Shown piece by piece: positions 28,947 through 37,856 of a stretch of 62,410 bases of DNA. Source of the DNA: Mariniblastus sp. (GTDB lineage: Bacteria > Planctomycetota > Planctomycetia > Pirellulales > Pirellulaceae); contig JAKVBF010000017.1 of assembly GCA_022447555.1 (NCBI GenBank), positions 24,132-86,541 of the forward strand. The letters are read 5' to 3'. Below the pieces are notes generated by a model, which saw nothing but the letters and a program-made list of their open reading frames with translations, did no database searches and was not told where the DNA came from. Position 1 is the stretch's first letter. Each line of letters starts with the position of its first letter. A program made the position numbers and the translations under genes.

Positions 28947-30898
28947 ATCAATGGCGAGCGGGGTGGCCCTGCTTTGTCTTCATGCTTAGTTGCTTCGGGT
29001 GGCAGGTGACATGCAACTCGGCAAAATCTCAGGATTTTGGAGCGATGGCGAAGCTAGAGGTCTTCGGTGGTTCTGAGACCGTGGTTGAGCTTACTCGTCA
29101 AAACAAGCAGTTGGGGGTTGAATACAGTCAGGACGTTCGCGATTATCAACCATTGATAAATGTGTTGCGACGAGAGTTAAGTGGTGGCAGTTCCAGCAGC
29201 TCACGAGGGGGTGGCGGGTGGCTGACAAAAATCAGTGGCCCCTCCGGTCTCTTTGCAATCGTTTACGGTAACCGGACCTTTTCTGGAACCGAGGCAATGC
29301 CCGAATCTGATGGTGGTTTGGCGTTGGTGTTTCAACAAAACAGAGAGCCCTTTAATGAGTTGAGCATGTCGGCGGGGCCGGATAATAAAACACTTAAATT
29401 ACAGTTAATTCGGCCGGCAGATGACCTGTTATTTTGTTTCGAGCAAACCGAAACAGGGTCGGTAAACTGTAAATTACTCAATGGTTCTCAGATCCTTTCG
29501 ATTCAGGCCCCTAATTATGAAAGTTTGGTTCGTGAGCATTGGGGAGTGATTAATTCGACGGTTTCCCCCATCTTACGAGAGTGCGGCGTTGCACCTCCGT
29601 TGAATCGTTATACAAAACCGGTTTGGACTCAGTTTTTGGTCGCTTTGCGACCGATCGACGGGGTGCTTCAACGGGAATTCAATGAGATCCTCATCCAACT
29701 GGATTCCATTAAATTTGCCGACCGCGAAAAGGCGACTTTTCAGCTGACCGAACAATTCGACAAGTGGCAAGCGATGATTGCTAAAGCTGTTTCTGATTCG
29801 AACCACTCGGTCGAATGCCGCTCTCGTTTGGGTAAGATTCTAGATAAATTGGCAACACCGCTTCAGCAACAAGCGAAAAATGTGTTGGACACCTTGGAAC
29901 TCTCGGAGGATGCATCCTATCTGATTTGGCTGGCTGGGCGTTTGCAAGGTGATCCCGATTGGAAGGCGGACCAAGCTCTTGTATTTGAGCAACTTGATAA
30001 AGTGACGGGGAAAGCGTTTGGTGACGATTTAGGTGAGTGGAAGAAGTATGGAAAAACACTCGACGTCAAAGTTGCCAAGAAGGTGGACACGTCGACGTTT
30101 AAATCGGTGATTGATTTGACTCGGTTAGAGGGGGCGATGGCTTCGGCACGGGAGGGGATTGGAGGCCTCTTGCCGCTGCGAGTTGTTGCAGGAAGACTCG
30201 AATTGGATCGAGGCATGTGGTTAAAAGAGTTTGACCAAAAGACACCCGAGCAATTGATCGACGAAGTGAGCAGCGTCCTTAAGAAAAATAAATTACCTCA
30301 AGATTGGTTGCGACCGTCGGGGATCTACCTGCAGGAGACCGTAGGGTATCCACAAATTTTGTTTCAATCACTGAGGCTCGGGGTAGATGAGGTCAGCTCT
30401 CCGAGAAAGCCTGTATCCCGGGGGTACCGACGTGTTTCCCGGCGTTCCCTAAATCGCGAATTTGAAACGGCGGATGCAAAAGCTACCTTGCGGCTACATC
30501 AGCCCATTGCAGAAAATTTGCGAGGCCTGATCGTGGTCAATGGACGAATCACCAATACGGTTGCGATCAAAGATTTTCCGGCAATGAAAGAGGAGTTTGT
30601 CTTCTTTGAATTCAGGGAAAAGAAAGGTGCGGGAAGAAAGTTGGTCTTCAAGGAAACGAAGGATGGTTCGGTGTCGATATCGTTAAACGTGGACGGACGC
30701 GCCAGTCTCTTGCGATACGTGCAGCGTATCAAGCAAGATGGTTCTCTGTATTGTTCGTTTCAAGATTTGCGAGGTGGAGATATCTTTGTTGCGTCGGCTA
30801 ATGGTTTTGAAGAACTGGTCGCCAAGAATAAGTCGTATTATGAACAGCACTGGCGGCCTGTTTTTGAGTCCATTGGGCTTAGATTTCCGATTCCATGA
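28943..30898 (+). CDS. Large secreted protein of unknown function
   Basis: A 651-residue protein with a signal peptide (hydrophobic core about residues 8-22, cleavage around NSAKSQ). A serine-glycine stretch (about residues 75-91) is followed by mostly beta-rich sequence; the centre is helical. No domain recognised. The start overlaps the cupin stop by four bases, which suggests linked production with the cupin. No membrane segment after the signal. Confidence 0.7.
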   Translation: MNQWRAGWPCFVFMLSCFGWQVTCNSAKSQDFGAMAKLEVFGGSETVVELTRQNKQLGVEYSQDVRDYQPLINVLRRELSGGSSSSSRGGGGWLTKISGPSGLFAIVYGNRTFSGTEAMPESDGGLALVFQQNREPFNELSMSAGPDNKTLKLQLIRPADDLLFCFEQTETGSVNCKLLNGSQILSIQAPNYESLVREHWGVINSTVSPILRECGVAPPLNRYTKPVWTQFLVALRPIDGVLQREFNEILIQLDSIKFADREKATFQLTEQFDKWQAMIAKAVSDSNHSVECRSRLGKILDKLATPLQQQAKNVLDTLELSEDASYLIWLAGRLQGDPDWKADQALVFEQLDKVTGKAFGDDLGEWKKYGKTLDVKVAKKVDTSTFKSVIDLTRLEGAMASAREGIGGLLPLRVVAGRLELDRGMWLKEFDQKTPEQLIDEVSSVLKKNKLPQDWLRPSGIYLQETVGYPQILFQSLRLGVDEVSSPRKPVSRGYRRVSRRSLNREFETADAKATLRLHQPIAENLRGLIVVNGRITNTVAIKDFPAMKEEFVFFEFREKKGAGRKLVFKETKDGSVSISLNVDGRASLLRYVQRIKQDGSLYCSFQDLRGGDIFVASANGFEELVAKNKSYYEQHWRPVFESIGLRFPIP

Positions 30899-31157
30899 TG
30901 CTGGCTGGCTGATGGTCAGTTAAATGGGGCAGATTCGTTTTTCCAAGCGCTGTGACTGGGCCGGGCTTCGTCTCGAGAGCGGGAGCCATAGATGTTGGTT
31001 TGTGATATGTAAAAACTGTTAAGGGTTGTGAAAAAACTGTTCATACGAACTAAAAGCAAACGTTCCCTACTTTCGACCGAAGGGGGCTATGGTCTATAAT
31101 TCTGGCCAACGTCTAAATTCCAAACGTTTCTCTTTTAATTTTATATAGGAACGAGAC

Positions 31158-32201
31158 ATGACTCTCACAACTCGGAACAGGTCCGGATTTACGTTAGTAG
31201 AATTATTGGTGGTCATCGCCATCATCGGGATATTAATTGGTATGCTTTTGCCTGCGGTACAGCAAGTGCGGGAAGCGGCCCGCCGGACTAGCTGCGCCAA
31301 CAACATCCGGCAACTGGCATTGGCCTGTCATAATTATGAATCGGCATTTCAGAAATTCCCTCCCGGTTTGTATCTGAATGATGACGATAGTGACATCCGT
31401 TATTACGGTCACACTTGGTACACTGCAATATTACCGCAGATGGAGCAGGGGAACTTGCAAGATCTTTGGAACCTCGGTGATTCAGGAGTGGACGCGATGA
31501 GTAATGGTCTCGATGCAAACGGAGCGGCTACAATGGATGCGCCTTCGGCCCAAGTTGTGCCATCATTTCTTTGCCCCTCAGACGTGCTCAGAAGTCAGGT
31601 TGTTCAATTAACCTATGATGTCACGGGCTATGCTACCGGGTATTTCGGGATGTCAAGTTACCTTGGGAGCTGCGGGACTTATTCGACTTATTTTCGCAGC
31701 TCTGCGATGCAAGACAACGGATCTCTATTCATGACGGGTCCTGGCTCTAAACCCGGAGCTTGGCAAAGTAATCTAACCGAAGATGCAGGGCCTACCGGAA
31801 TGCTCATTATTGATGGGACATCCAACACATTTTTGTTTGGAGAGCGTTACCACGTTGACAAGAATTTTGAAACAATCATCACGCCGGGTGGGAGTACATC
31901 CTACAGCCGGTATGCGATTGATGAGTGGGGCACCTGGGGTTGGTTCGGTGGTGGAAATGGAAGCACACATGTTCTGGGGTCGACGCAGGAGGTGCTGAAT
32001 TACCGAACTCCAGCGGATGCGTCTGCTGGTTATAGTGAAGTCAATCGACGTATGTCGTCCTTTGGGAGTGGTCACCCCGCCGGTGCGAATTTCGCAATGT
32101 GCGATGGATCGGTTCAGTTCTTGCCAAATAGCATTGATTTCGTGACTTATCAGGCGCTCAGCACGCGAGATGGCGGCGAGGTTGTTTCATTGGACGACTA
32201 G
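31158..32201 (+). CDS. DUF1559 prepilin-like secreted protein
   Basis: The product is 347 residues. The N-terminus is a type IV prepilin leader (RSGFTLVELLVVIAIIGILIG: cleavage after G, then F with Glu at +5), so it is processed by a prepilin peptidase and sits in a pseudopilus-like assembly or the membrane. The body is DUF1559, a family greatly expanded in planctomycetes, with the late motif HPAGANFAMCDGSVQFL (H...DG) characteristic of it. AGGAA lies seven bases before the ATG. A hairpin terminator follows 38 bases after the stop. Confidence 0.95.
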   Translation: MTLTTRNRSGFTLVELLVVIAIIGILIGMLLPAVQQVREAARRTSCANNIRQLALACHNYESAFQKFPPGLYLNDDDSDIRYYGHTWYTAILPQMEQGNLQDLWNLGDSGVDAMSNGLDANGAATMDAPSAQVVPSFLCPSDVLRSQVVQLTYDVTGYATGYFGMSSYLGSCGTYSTYFRSSAMQDNGSLFMTGPGSKPGAWQSNLTEDAGPTGMLIIDGTSNTFLFGERYHVDKNFETIITPGGSTSYSRYAIDEWGTWGWFGGGNGSTHVLGSTQEVLNYRTPADASAGYSEVNRRMSSFGSGHPAGANFAMCDGSVQFLPNSIDFVTYQALSTRDGGEVVSLDD

Positions 32202-32238
32202 TTGCCGAGTCACTTATGCTGTTGAAATTATTTTAATT

Positions 32239-32270
32239 AAAAAGGGTTTCCCATTGGGGTGCCCTTTTTT
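32239..32270 (+). terminator. Intrinsic terminator between DUF1559 gene and lipoprotein gene
   Basis: An AAAAAGGG arm at 32239-32246 pairs with CCCTTTTT at 32262-32269, with a smaller CCC/GGG inside, and ends in a T-run. It lies between two genes that usually go together and may act as an attenuator that lowers the lipoprotein relative to the pilin-like protein. Confidence 0.65.
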
Positions 32271-32293
32271 CCTTTGGAAATGGAAAACGTTGG

Positions 32294-32749
32294 ATGCTTA
32301 AAAAAGTAACAGCAATAGCTTTGCTTATACTCGTGCTGCCTTCACTTATCGCGGGCTGTGGTGAAGGAAAGAAAATCCCTGCCTTGGCGGAAATTTCAGG
32401 AACGGTTGTGGCTGATGGCAAGCCCTTGAAAATGGTTCAGGTTGTGTTTATGCCGGAGCCCAGAGAGGGAGAGATCCTTGACGCTCCACAGCCGTCTCGA
32501 GCCGTAACGGATGAAGATGGGAAATTCGTTCTCAAGTACGGCGGAGACCCTTACCTCTTTGGAGCTGCGATCGGTCCGCATCGAATCACAATGGACGACA
32601 CACTGCATCATGAGTCACGGGAAAACCCCGTCGATTTTAGGTTCAGCCAGCGGTTGGTCGGAGCGACGACGACACCCCTGAGATTCGAGGTCAAAGAGGG
32701 GGGAGATAATTCCGTCACTCTTGATATTACCGAGCATATGGTCAATTGA
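32294..32749 (+). CDS. Small lipoprotein with transthyretin-like fold
   Basis: A 151-residue protein with a lipobox (LIAGC, lipidated Cys about residue 22). The mature part has the pattern of a carboxypeptidase-regulatory/transthyretin-like beta sandwich: ISGTVVADGKPLKMVQVVFMP, then TDEDGKFVLKY, then GPHRITM. In planctomycetes such lipoproteins commonly follow DUF1559 genes, as here, and may hold or organise them. It is membrane anchored and exported. The ribosome site is weak. Confidence 0.82.
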   Translation: MLKKVTAIALLILVLPSLIAGCGEGKKIPALAEISGTVVADGKPLKMVQVVFMPEPREGEILDAPQPSRAVTDEDGKFVLKYGGDPYLFGAAIGPHRITMDDTLHHESRENPVDFRFSQRLVGATTTPLRFEVKEGGDNSVTLDITEHMVN

Positions 32750-32802
32750 TCAGTAACGCGATCAGTGATCTTGATCCGATGATTTTGCGTTGCCGCTTCA
32801 GG

Positions 32803-32828
32803 AAAAAGCCCATCGATTTGATGGGCTT
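32803..32828 (-). terminator. Intrinsic terminator after PQQ-repeat gene
   Basis: A perfect nine-base stem (AAGCCCATC with GATGGGCTT) and a five-base loop, followed on the minus strand by TTTTT. It lies about 50 bases beyond the stop of the minus-strand gene at 32876. Confidence 0.8.
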
Positions 32829-32875
32829 GGTGATCTACCGATTTTATATTCCACGTTTGCCAAAGAACTGGTTGG

Positions 32876-34123
32876 CTACTTTGCTTGGAGGTCATAGCAG
32901 TGAATGAACTCTTGATCCCGCAAATACAGTTTTCCATTGGAGATGACCGGGTGGACCCAGATTTTACCTCGAGCGCTCCGCTGCTCGGATAGCGGTGCCA
33001 AGGTAAATTGACTGATTGCTTCAAAACCATCTGGGCTGGCCTTAATCAGAAAAACCTCGCCATCATTTTCCTGCAGGTGATAAAAGAGGCCGTCGGCATA
33101 ACTGATGGCTCCCTTTCTGATCTCTCGCTTATTTTGATTCCAGGCAAGCTCTCCTGTTTCTAGACTTTGACAAGCCCAGCCAGCTTTGTCGGAATAGCCA
33201 TAGATATGGTCATCGACCAAGATCACACCGCCATGATGATTCTGCATATCGATGTTGAACCATTTTTCAGTTACTTCGTTTTTGTCGTCGAGCTGGACCG
33301 CTTTAGAGCCTACTTTGTAACCACTTGTAACGTAGACCACGCCGTTTTTAAAGATGGGAGTGGGGATCACAGCGGTCCGTCCTTCCCATGGAGAGGTCCA
33401 AAGTACCGTGCCGTCAGAACTGTCAACACCCACCACCTGATCCATCAGCAATTGGATGTACTGGTGCTTGCCGGCCCAATCAGCGGCGATGATCGAACTG
33501 TAATGGGCGCCCGTCGTCAAATCTTCTGTTTGCCAAAGGAGTTTTCCATCTTTCTTGTTCAGCGCAATCATGGCTCCGTCGTCGCCCCCCGGAGTACACA
33601 AAACCTGATCCCCATCGACCAATGGAGATTCAGAGTAACCCCAAAAGGGTACCTTGCCACCAAAGTCAGTCATTTGCTGTTTCCAGACAAGTTTTCCGTT
33701 GCTTGCTTTCAGGCAAGCAAGGGTTCCATCAGCCGTCATGACAAAGATATTTTTGCCATCAATGGAGGGGGTACTGCGGGGCCCGTCACCCCAACCGTTT
33801 TTAAATTTCTCCCCGACTTTTGTCTTCCAGACCTGTTGTCCAGTGTTGGCATTCAGGCAGAGGGCAAATTCGTGCTCCCCATCTAAACCGAGGGTGTAGA
33901 GTTTCTCGCCCTGGATCGAGAATCCAGCGTATCCCAGCCCTCCTTCGTCATTAACCCAAATTTGTTTGGGACCCCCTTCGGGCCAGCTTTTTAACAAGCC
34001 TGTTTCATTGGACCGGTCTGCTCTTGCGGGGCCTCTCCATTGCAGCCAGTCTTCGGCATGCAATAAAGGATTGGCTGCCAGACAAAACGTAAAAATCGCT
34101 AGGAGGATGGTTTGAGTCTTCAT
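32876..34123 (-). CDS. Secreted PQQ-like beta-propeller repeat protein
   Basis: The 415-residue product has a signal peptide (cleavage after LLHA) followed at once by EDWLQWRGPARADRS, the usual opening of planctomycete PQQ-repeat proteins. Repeats with the core pattern of G..ALD...G...W form a propeller (NTGQQVWKTKVG, SNGKLVWKQQM, KDGKLLWQTED, SDGTVLWTSPW). Residues for PQQ binding and catalysis as in real dehydrogenases are not evident, so it is likely a binding or structural propeller rather than an alcohol dehydrogenase. A strong terminator follows. Confidence 0.9.
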   Translation of the reverse strand: MKTQTILLAIFTFCLAANPLLHAEDWLQWRGPARADRSNETGLLKSWPEGGPKQIWVNDEGGLGYAGFSIQGEKLYTLGLDGEHEFALCLNANTGQQVWKTKVGEKFKNGWGDGPRSTPSIDGKNIFVMTADGTLACLKASNGKLVWKQQMTDFGGKVPFWGYSESPLVDGDQVLCTPGGDDGAMIALNKKDGKLLWQTEDLTTGAHYSSIIAADWAGKHQYIQLLMDQVVGVDSSDGTVLWTSPWEGRTAVIPTPIFKNGVVYVTSGYKVGSKAVQLDDKNEVTEKWFNIDMQNHHGGVILVDDHIYGYSDKAGWACQSLETGELAWNQNKREIRKGAISYADGLFYHLQENDGEVFLIKASPDGFEAISQFTLAPLSEQRSARGKIWVHPVISNGKLYLRDQEFIHCYDLQAK

Positions 34124-34924
34124 TTATTTCCCAATCTCTAAACTTAGGCTAGTGGCCGCGCCGTTTGGGTGGCAGGCACTCGAGTCATCATGTTATAGCG
34201 TGGGAAAGGCCAGAGCTAAATAGTCGGAGATAACAGAGTTTTTTTTCTGACCTGTTTTCAGGCATTTTTTTTTAGGGGCCCATTAAGAATGTCGCTAAAA
34301 AATAAGATTCTCTTTTTTATTATCAATTTCGGACAGTTCTCGAAGGCGGATCGTCTGTTTAGCAATTTAGCATGTCAGCTCTTCGTCGCTCCACCGATTA
34401 TATTTGACGGCGATGTGCACAAACACACTCTCATTAGCTTGGAAGGGCTGAACCATTTGGGCTCAAACTGATTGCCGCCCCCGGTAATGATGATCATTCG
34501 GTTTTCGAGGTGAGATACCGGATATTTTTGAAAGGATGGTAACAATTCTCGCGGCGAAGGGGATTTATTACTCGGTAAGACCAGTTGGATACCTGGTGCC
34601 GTCCCACCGTTCATGATGCCAGTAGGTAATCTAACATGTCATTTCAAGAAAATCGGATTTCCGGCCCAACGTGATGCGGAAAGCTTTTTGAATTGCAGGT
34701 CGCCCATCGACCGATGTTTTCTAGGGTGGCCCTCGCCCTCTAAAAAAGACGTCCCAGCGGAACCTCCCGTTCCGCAAGCATAAAAACACTTTTTGGTTGT
34801 AAGAGTTAAAGAATCTCCCAGAGTACATGGCTGGAGGCCAGCTCCAGAAACCCATAAGATACGACACAGACAGGGTCGTCTTGCCGTATGAGTGATGGAC
34901 CGGCTCGATGCCTTTAAGGAAAAC
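34124..34924. other. Long intergenic region, possible decayed coding sequence
   Basis: About 800 bases. Several minus-strand frames run between 34375 and 34957 but are cut by stops in every frame and show no firm family match; one stretch, AFRITLGR near 34660, faintly recalls the end of DUF1553 proteins. A perfect seven-base hairpin (GCGGAAC/GTTCCGC) lies at 34757-34775. It should also hold the promoters of the two genes that diverge here. Confidence 0.35.
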
Positions 34925-36133
34925 ATGGGTTACTTTCAAATGTGGTTGGATTTTCAACTAAATAGAATTTGCTGGTTGGTGGCTTCGTTGCTGCTGACCG
35001 CTCTATCCAATCAAGGCGTGGGGCAAGAAAACAATCGCTCCCTACCCACGATTGATCAGTTCTATCCCAGCTCAATGTTGAAGGCCTCTGAAACATTGCT
35101 CTCCCGCGCCCGGTTTCCTGCGATTGACGTCCATACCCACATGGGTTTACGGCTCAAAGGCGATCGCGAGGCCCTGCAGAAATACGTTGAAGTGATGAAT
35201 CGTAATGAAATTGCATTGAGTGTCAGTCTTGATGCTCGTTTGGGCGACGAAGAACAGCACCTGGATTTTGTCGGACAAGAATTGGATCGGCTGTTGGTCT
35301 TCGCCCACATTGATTTTCAGGGCCGCGGGCTGAAAGGCCAACCCGCTACCTGGGCCTGTAATCAGCCTGGATTTGTTCGAACCACGTGTGAACAATTGAA
35401 ACGGGCTCGGGAAAAAGGAATCTCGGGGCTCAAATTCTTCAAGCAATTCGGTTTAGGGTACCGGGACGCGCGAGGGCAGTTATTGAGGATTGACGATGTG
35501 CGTTGGGAACCGATTTGGAAGACGTGTGGTGAGCTGGGACTCCCGGTTATTATTCATACGGGGGATCCGGCCGCTTTTTTTGAACCCATCACGCCTGAAA
35601 ATGAACGTTACGAAGAACTGCATCGCCACCCTGAATGGAGTTTTCACGGTCAGGATTTCCCTAGTCGAGCCCAGTTGTTACAAGCTCGTAATCGCGTCAT
35701 TCAAAGAAATCCAAAAACCGTTTTTATCGGTGCTCATATGGCGGGTAATCCAGAAGATCTGGTGGCGGTTCAGGGCTGGCTTAACGAGCTTCCTAATCTG
35801 TATGTCGAATTTGCGTCAAGGATTGCCGAGCTGGGGCGCCAGCCATTCACTGCACGATCTTTCTTAATCGAGAACCAAGATCGGGTTTTGTTCGGTACGG
35901 ATGGCCCGTGGCCTGAAGAACGCCTTGGTTATTATTGGCGATTTCTCGAGACTCATGATGAATACTTTCCCTATTCCGAAAAACGACCGCAGCCTCAGGG
36001 GCTCTGGTTTATTTACGGTTTGAAGCTGCCTGATTCGGTATTGCGAAAGATCTATTATCAAAATGCATTGCGAATTTTGCCGGATTCCGAAGATCGCTAT
36101 CGAAGGGCGGCGGCAGAATTCACGCGAGATTAA
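34925..36133 (+). CDS. Secreted amidohydrolase-2 family metal hydrolase
   Basis: The product is 402 residues from the ATG at 34925, which has AAGGA five bases upstream and opens into a signal peptide (cleavage near GVGQ). The TIM-barrel metal motifs are there: IDVHTHMG (HxH), a possible Lys in GLKFFKQFG, IIHTGDP, GAHMAGNPE and the final FGTDGP aspartate. This family covers decarboxylases and hydrolases, and the reaction cannot be told. It is 43 bases upstream of the DUF819 gene on the same strand, which may be co-transcribed. Confidence 0.85.
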   Translation: MGYFQMWLDFQLNRICWLVASLLLTALSNQGVGQENNRSLPTIDQFYPSSMLKASETLLSRARFPAIDVHTHMGLRLKGDREALQKYVEVMNRNEIALSVSLDARLGDEEQHLDFVGQELDRLLVFAHIDFQGRGLKGQPATWACNQPGFVRTTCEQLKRAREKGISGLKFFKQFGLGYRDARGQLLRIDDVRWEPIWKTCGELGLPVIIHTGDPAAFFEPITPENERYEELHRHPEWSFHGQDFPSRAQLLQARNRVIQRNPKTVFIGAHMAGNPEDLVAVQGWLNELPNLYVEFASRIAELGRQPFTARSFLIENQDRVLFGTDGPWPEERLGYYWRFLETHDEYFPYSEKRPQPQGLWFIYGLKLPDSVLRKIYYQNALRILPDSEDRYRRAAAEFTRD

Positions 36134-36176
36134 AATGAGAACTAAATCACCACTATCCATTTAAAGCGTATCCAAC

Positions 36177-37469
36177 ATGCTGCAGCAGTTTAAAGAATAT
36201 GTCGATCAATTCCGGTTTTCAGAACCCATCATTTCTAATGATGCAGTGATCTTTGGAATCCTGATGATTATGTTGGGGCTTATTTTTTGGACCCACAGCT
36301 TTAAGGCAAAAGGCTGGGTGACGTTTTACCGTTTTGTTCCAATGCTATTGCTGTGTTACTTTCTACCTTCTCTGCTCACTGCATCTGGGATGGTCGAGCC
36401 AAAAGACTCCAACCTCTATACCGTGGCAACACGATACTTTTTGCCAGCTAGTTTGGTGTTACTCACCCTGAGCATTGACCTGCGGGAGATATTTAGATTA
36501 GGCCCGAAAGCCCTCATCATGTTTCTTACTGGAACAGTCGGTGTGATATTGGGTGGTCCCATTGCCGTGTTGATCGTTGCTTACTTCAATCCGGATTTAG
36601 TGGGTGGTGTAGGTCCCGAAGCAGTCTGGCGCGGGTTGACAACCGTCGCTGGAAGCTGGATTGGTGGTGGTGCAAATCAGGCCGCCATGAAAGAGATTTT
36701 CAATCCGTCCGACGAACTCTTTAGTGTCATGGTCGCTGTGGACGTCTTGGTTGCAGAATTCTGGATGGTCTTTTTGCTGTTAGGCGTTGGGAAAGCCAAG
36801 CAGATCGATAAGTTCATGAAAGCTGATTCATCGAGTGTCCAGCGATTAAAGGAGAAGATGGAGAGCTTCAGCCTCGGAATTCAGCGAAATCCGAGCACTG
36901 CCGACCTGATGGTGATTCTTGCATTGGCATTTGGGACGACGGCCCTTTGCCATGCCGCGGCCGATTTTGTTGCACCGCAGATCGAAGCAAACTACCCGGG
37001 ACTGTCCAAGTTTTCATTGGACTCCAAATTCTTTTGGCTGATCGTTTTGGCGACCACGGTTGGCGTTCTAATGTCGTTCACGAAACTGAGGAATTATGAG
37101 GGGGCTGGCGCCTCCAAAATCGGCACGGTTTGTATTTTCATCCTGGTGGCAACGATCGGGCTTGGTATGGATATCTTTGCTGTTTTCGAACATCCCGGCC
37201 TGTTCATGGTTGGCGGCATCTGGATGTTCTTCCACGTTGGCTTACTGTTCCTTGTGGGTTACCTGATCCGTGCCCCGTACTTCTTTTTGGCTGTCGGGAG
37301 CAAGGCCAACATCGGAGGTGCTGCGAGCGCCCCCGTCGTGGCTGCTGCATTTCATCCAGCGTTGGCTCCGGTGGGAGTGCTTTTGGCCGTGCTGGGGTAC
37401 GCCCTTGGAACCTATGGTGCCTGGCTTTGTGGCGTCCTGATGGAATTATCATCGCCGGTCTCTCCCTAA
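36177..37469 (+). CDS. DUF819-family membrane protein
   Basis: A 430-residue polytopic inner-membrane protein with about ten helices. DUF819 (YjcL-like) features include LYTVATRYFLPASLVLLTLSIDL, the glycine-rich GSWIGGGANQAAM and the late KANIGGAASAPVVAAAF. The family is thought to be transporters, with no proven substrate. It follows the secreted amidohydrolase by 43 bases, which suggests, but does not show, that it takes up the product. It converges on the selenoprotein gene. Confidence 0.9.
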   Translation: MLQQFKEYVDQFRFSEPIISNDAVIFGILMIMLGLIFWTHSFKAKGWVTFYRFVPMLLLCYFLPSLLTASGMVEPKDSNLYTVATRYFLPASLVLLTLSIDLREIFRLGPKALIMFLTGTVGVILGGPIAVLIVAYFNPDLVGGVGPEAVWRGLTTVAGSWIGGGANQAAMKEIFNPSDELFSVMVAVDVLVAEFWMVFLLLGVGKAKQIDKFMKADSSSVQRLKEKMESFSLGIQRNPSTADLMVILALAFGTTALCHAAADFVAPQIEANYPGLSKFSLDSKFFWLIVLATTVGVLMSFTKLRNYEGAGASKIGTVCIFILVATIGLGMDIFAVFEHPGLFMVGGIWMFFHVGLLFLVGYLIRAPYFFLAVGSKANIGGAASAPVVAAAFHPALAPVGVLLAVLGYALGTYGAWLCGVLMELSSPVSP

Positions 37470-37508
37470 CGGAAGCTTGGGCCGGTAGGGTAGAGATCAG
37501 TTGCGACA

Positions 37509-37856
37509 TTACCCGAAGATGCTCGTGTACATTTCTTCATTGAACCCAACGACTAACTTTTTGCCTACTTGCAAAGTCGGCGCCCGTAGGTTCCCTGTAG
37601 GGCCGAGCATGAGTTTTGCAATTTCTTCATCGCCGAGGGTTTCTTTTTTAAAATTAACGTGGACGACTTTTTTCCCTTTCGCTGCGTAAAGTTCAGAGAC
37701 TTTGTGAGCTAAGTTCAACGCTTCAGGCTTCTTCAGCGTCTCTTTTTTTGCATTGACTTCCGTTTTTATCGCTATCTGATGGTTGGCAAGAAACTCTTGC
37801 GTTTTAACGCATGTCTTTCACCCGGGGCGGTGGTAACTCCAATCTACTTTCGGCAT
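37509..37856 (-). CDS. ArsC/thioredoxin-fold selenoprotein, TGA at residue 13 read as selenocysteine
   Basis: Reading from the ATG at 37856 through one in-frame TGA at 37820-37818 gives a 115-residue protein ending in TAA. The N-terminus is MPKVDWSYHRPG, then TGA, then KTCVKTQEF: a U-x-x-C redox motif at residues 13-16. The rest, LGPTGNLRAPTLQVGKKLVVGF, matches the ArsC-family small reductases, in which relatives have Cys at the TGA position and some are known selenoproteins. An AGGTG ribosome site lies five bases before the ATG, and the frame is coherent on both sides of the TGA. A gene finder would report only a piece from a TTG at 37718. It is probably a cytoplasmic thiol/selenol oxidoreductase, not a proven arsenate reductase. 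The gene is divergent from the FabH-like gene, with about 250 bases between them. Confidence 0.85.
37790..37820 (-). promoter_or_regulatory. Candidate bacterial SECIS hairpin just after the TGA
   Basis: On the minus strand the TGA is followed within seven bases by a stem TGCGT/ACGCA with a TAAA loop, and GAAA at the TGA can pair with TTTC at the far side to extend it. Bacterial SECIS elements lie in this position, inside the coding sequence immediately 3' of the UGA. Confidence 0.5.

Noticed and set aside
34375-34957. Several minus-strand frames between 34375 and 34957 as genes
   Set aside because: Stops cut all frames and starts are unsupported; at most a decayed remnant.
37509-37718. A 69-residue protein from the TTG at 37718
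   Set aside because: This is only the C-terminal part of the selenoprotein; the start lacks a ribosome site and would leave out the redox motif.
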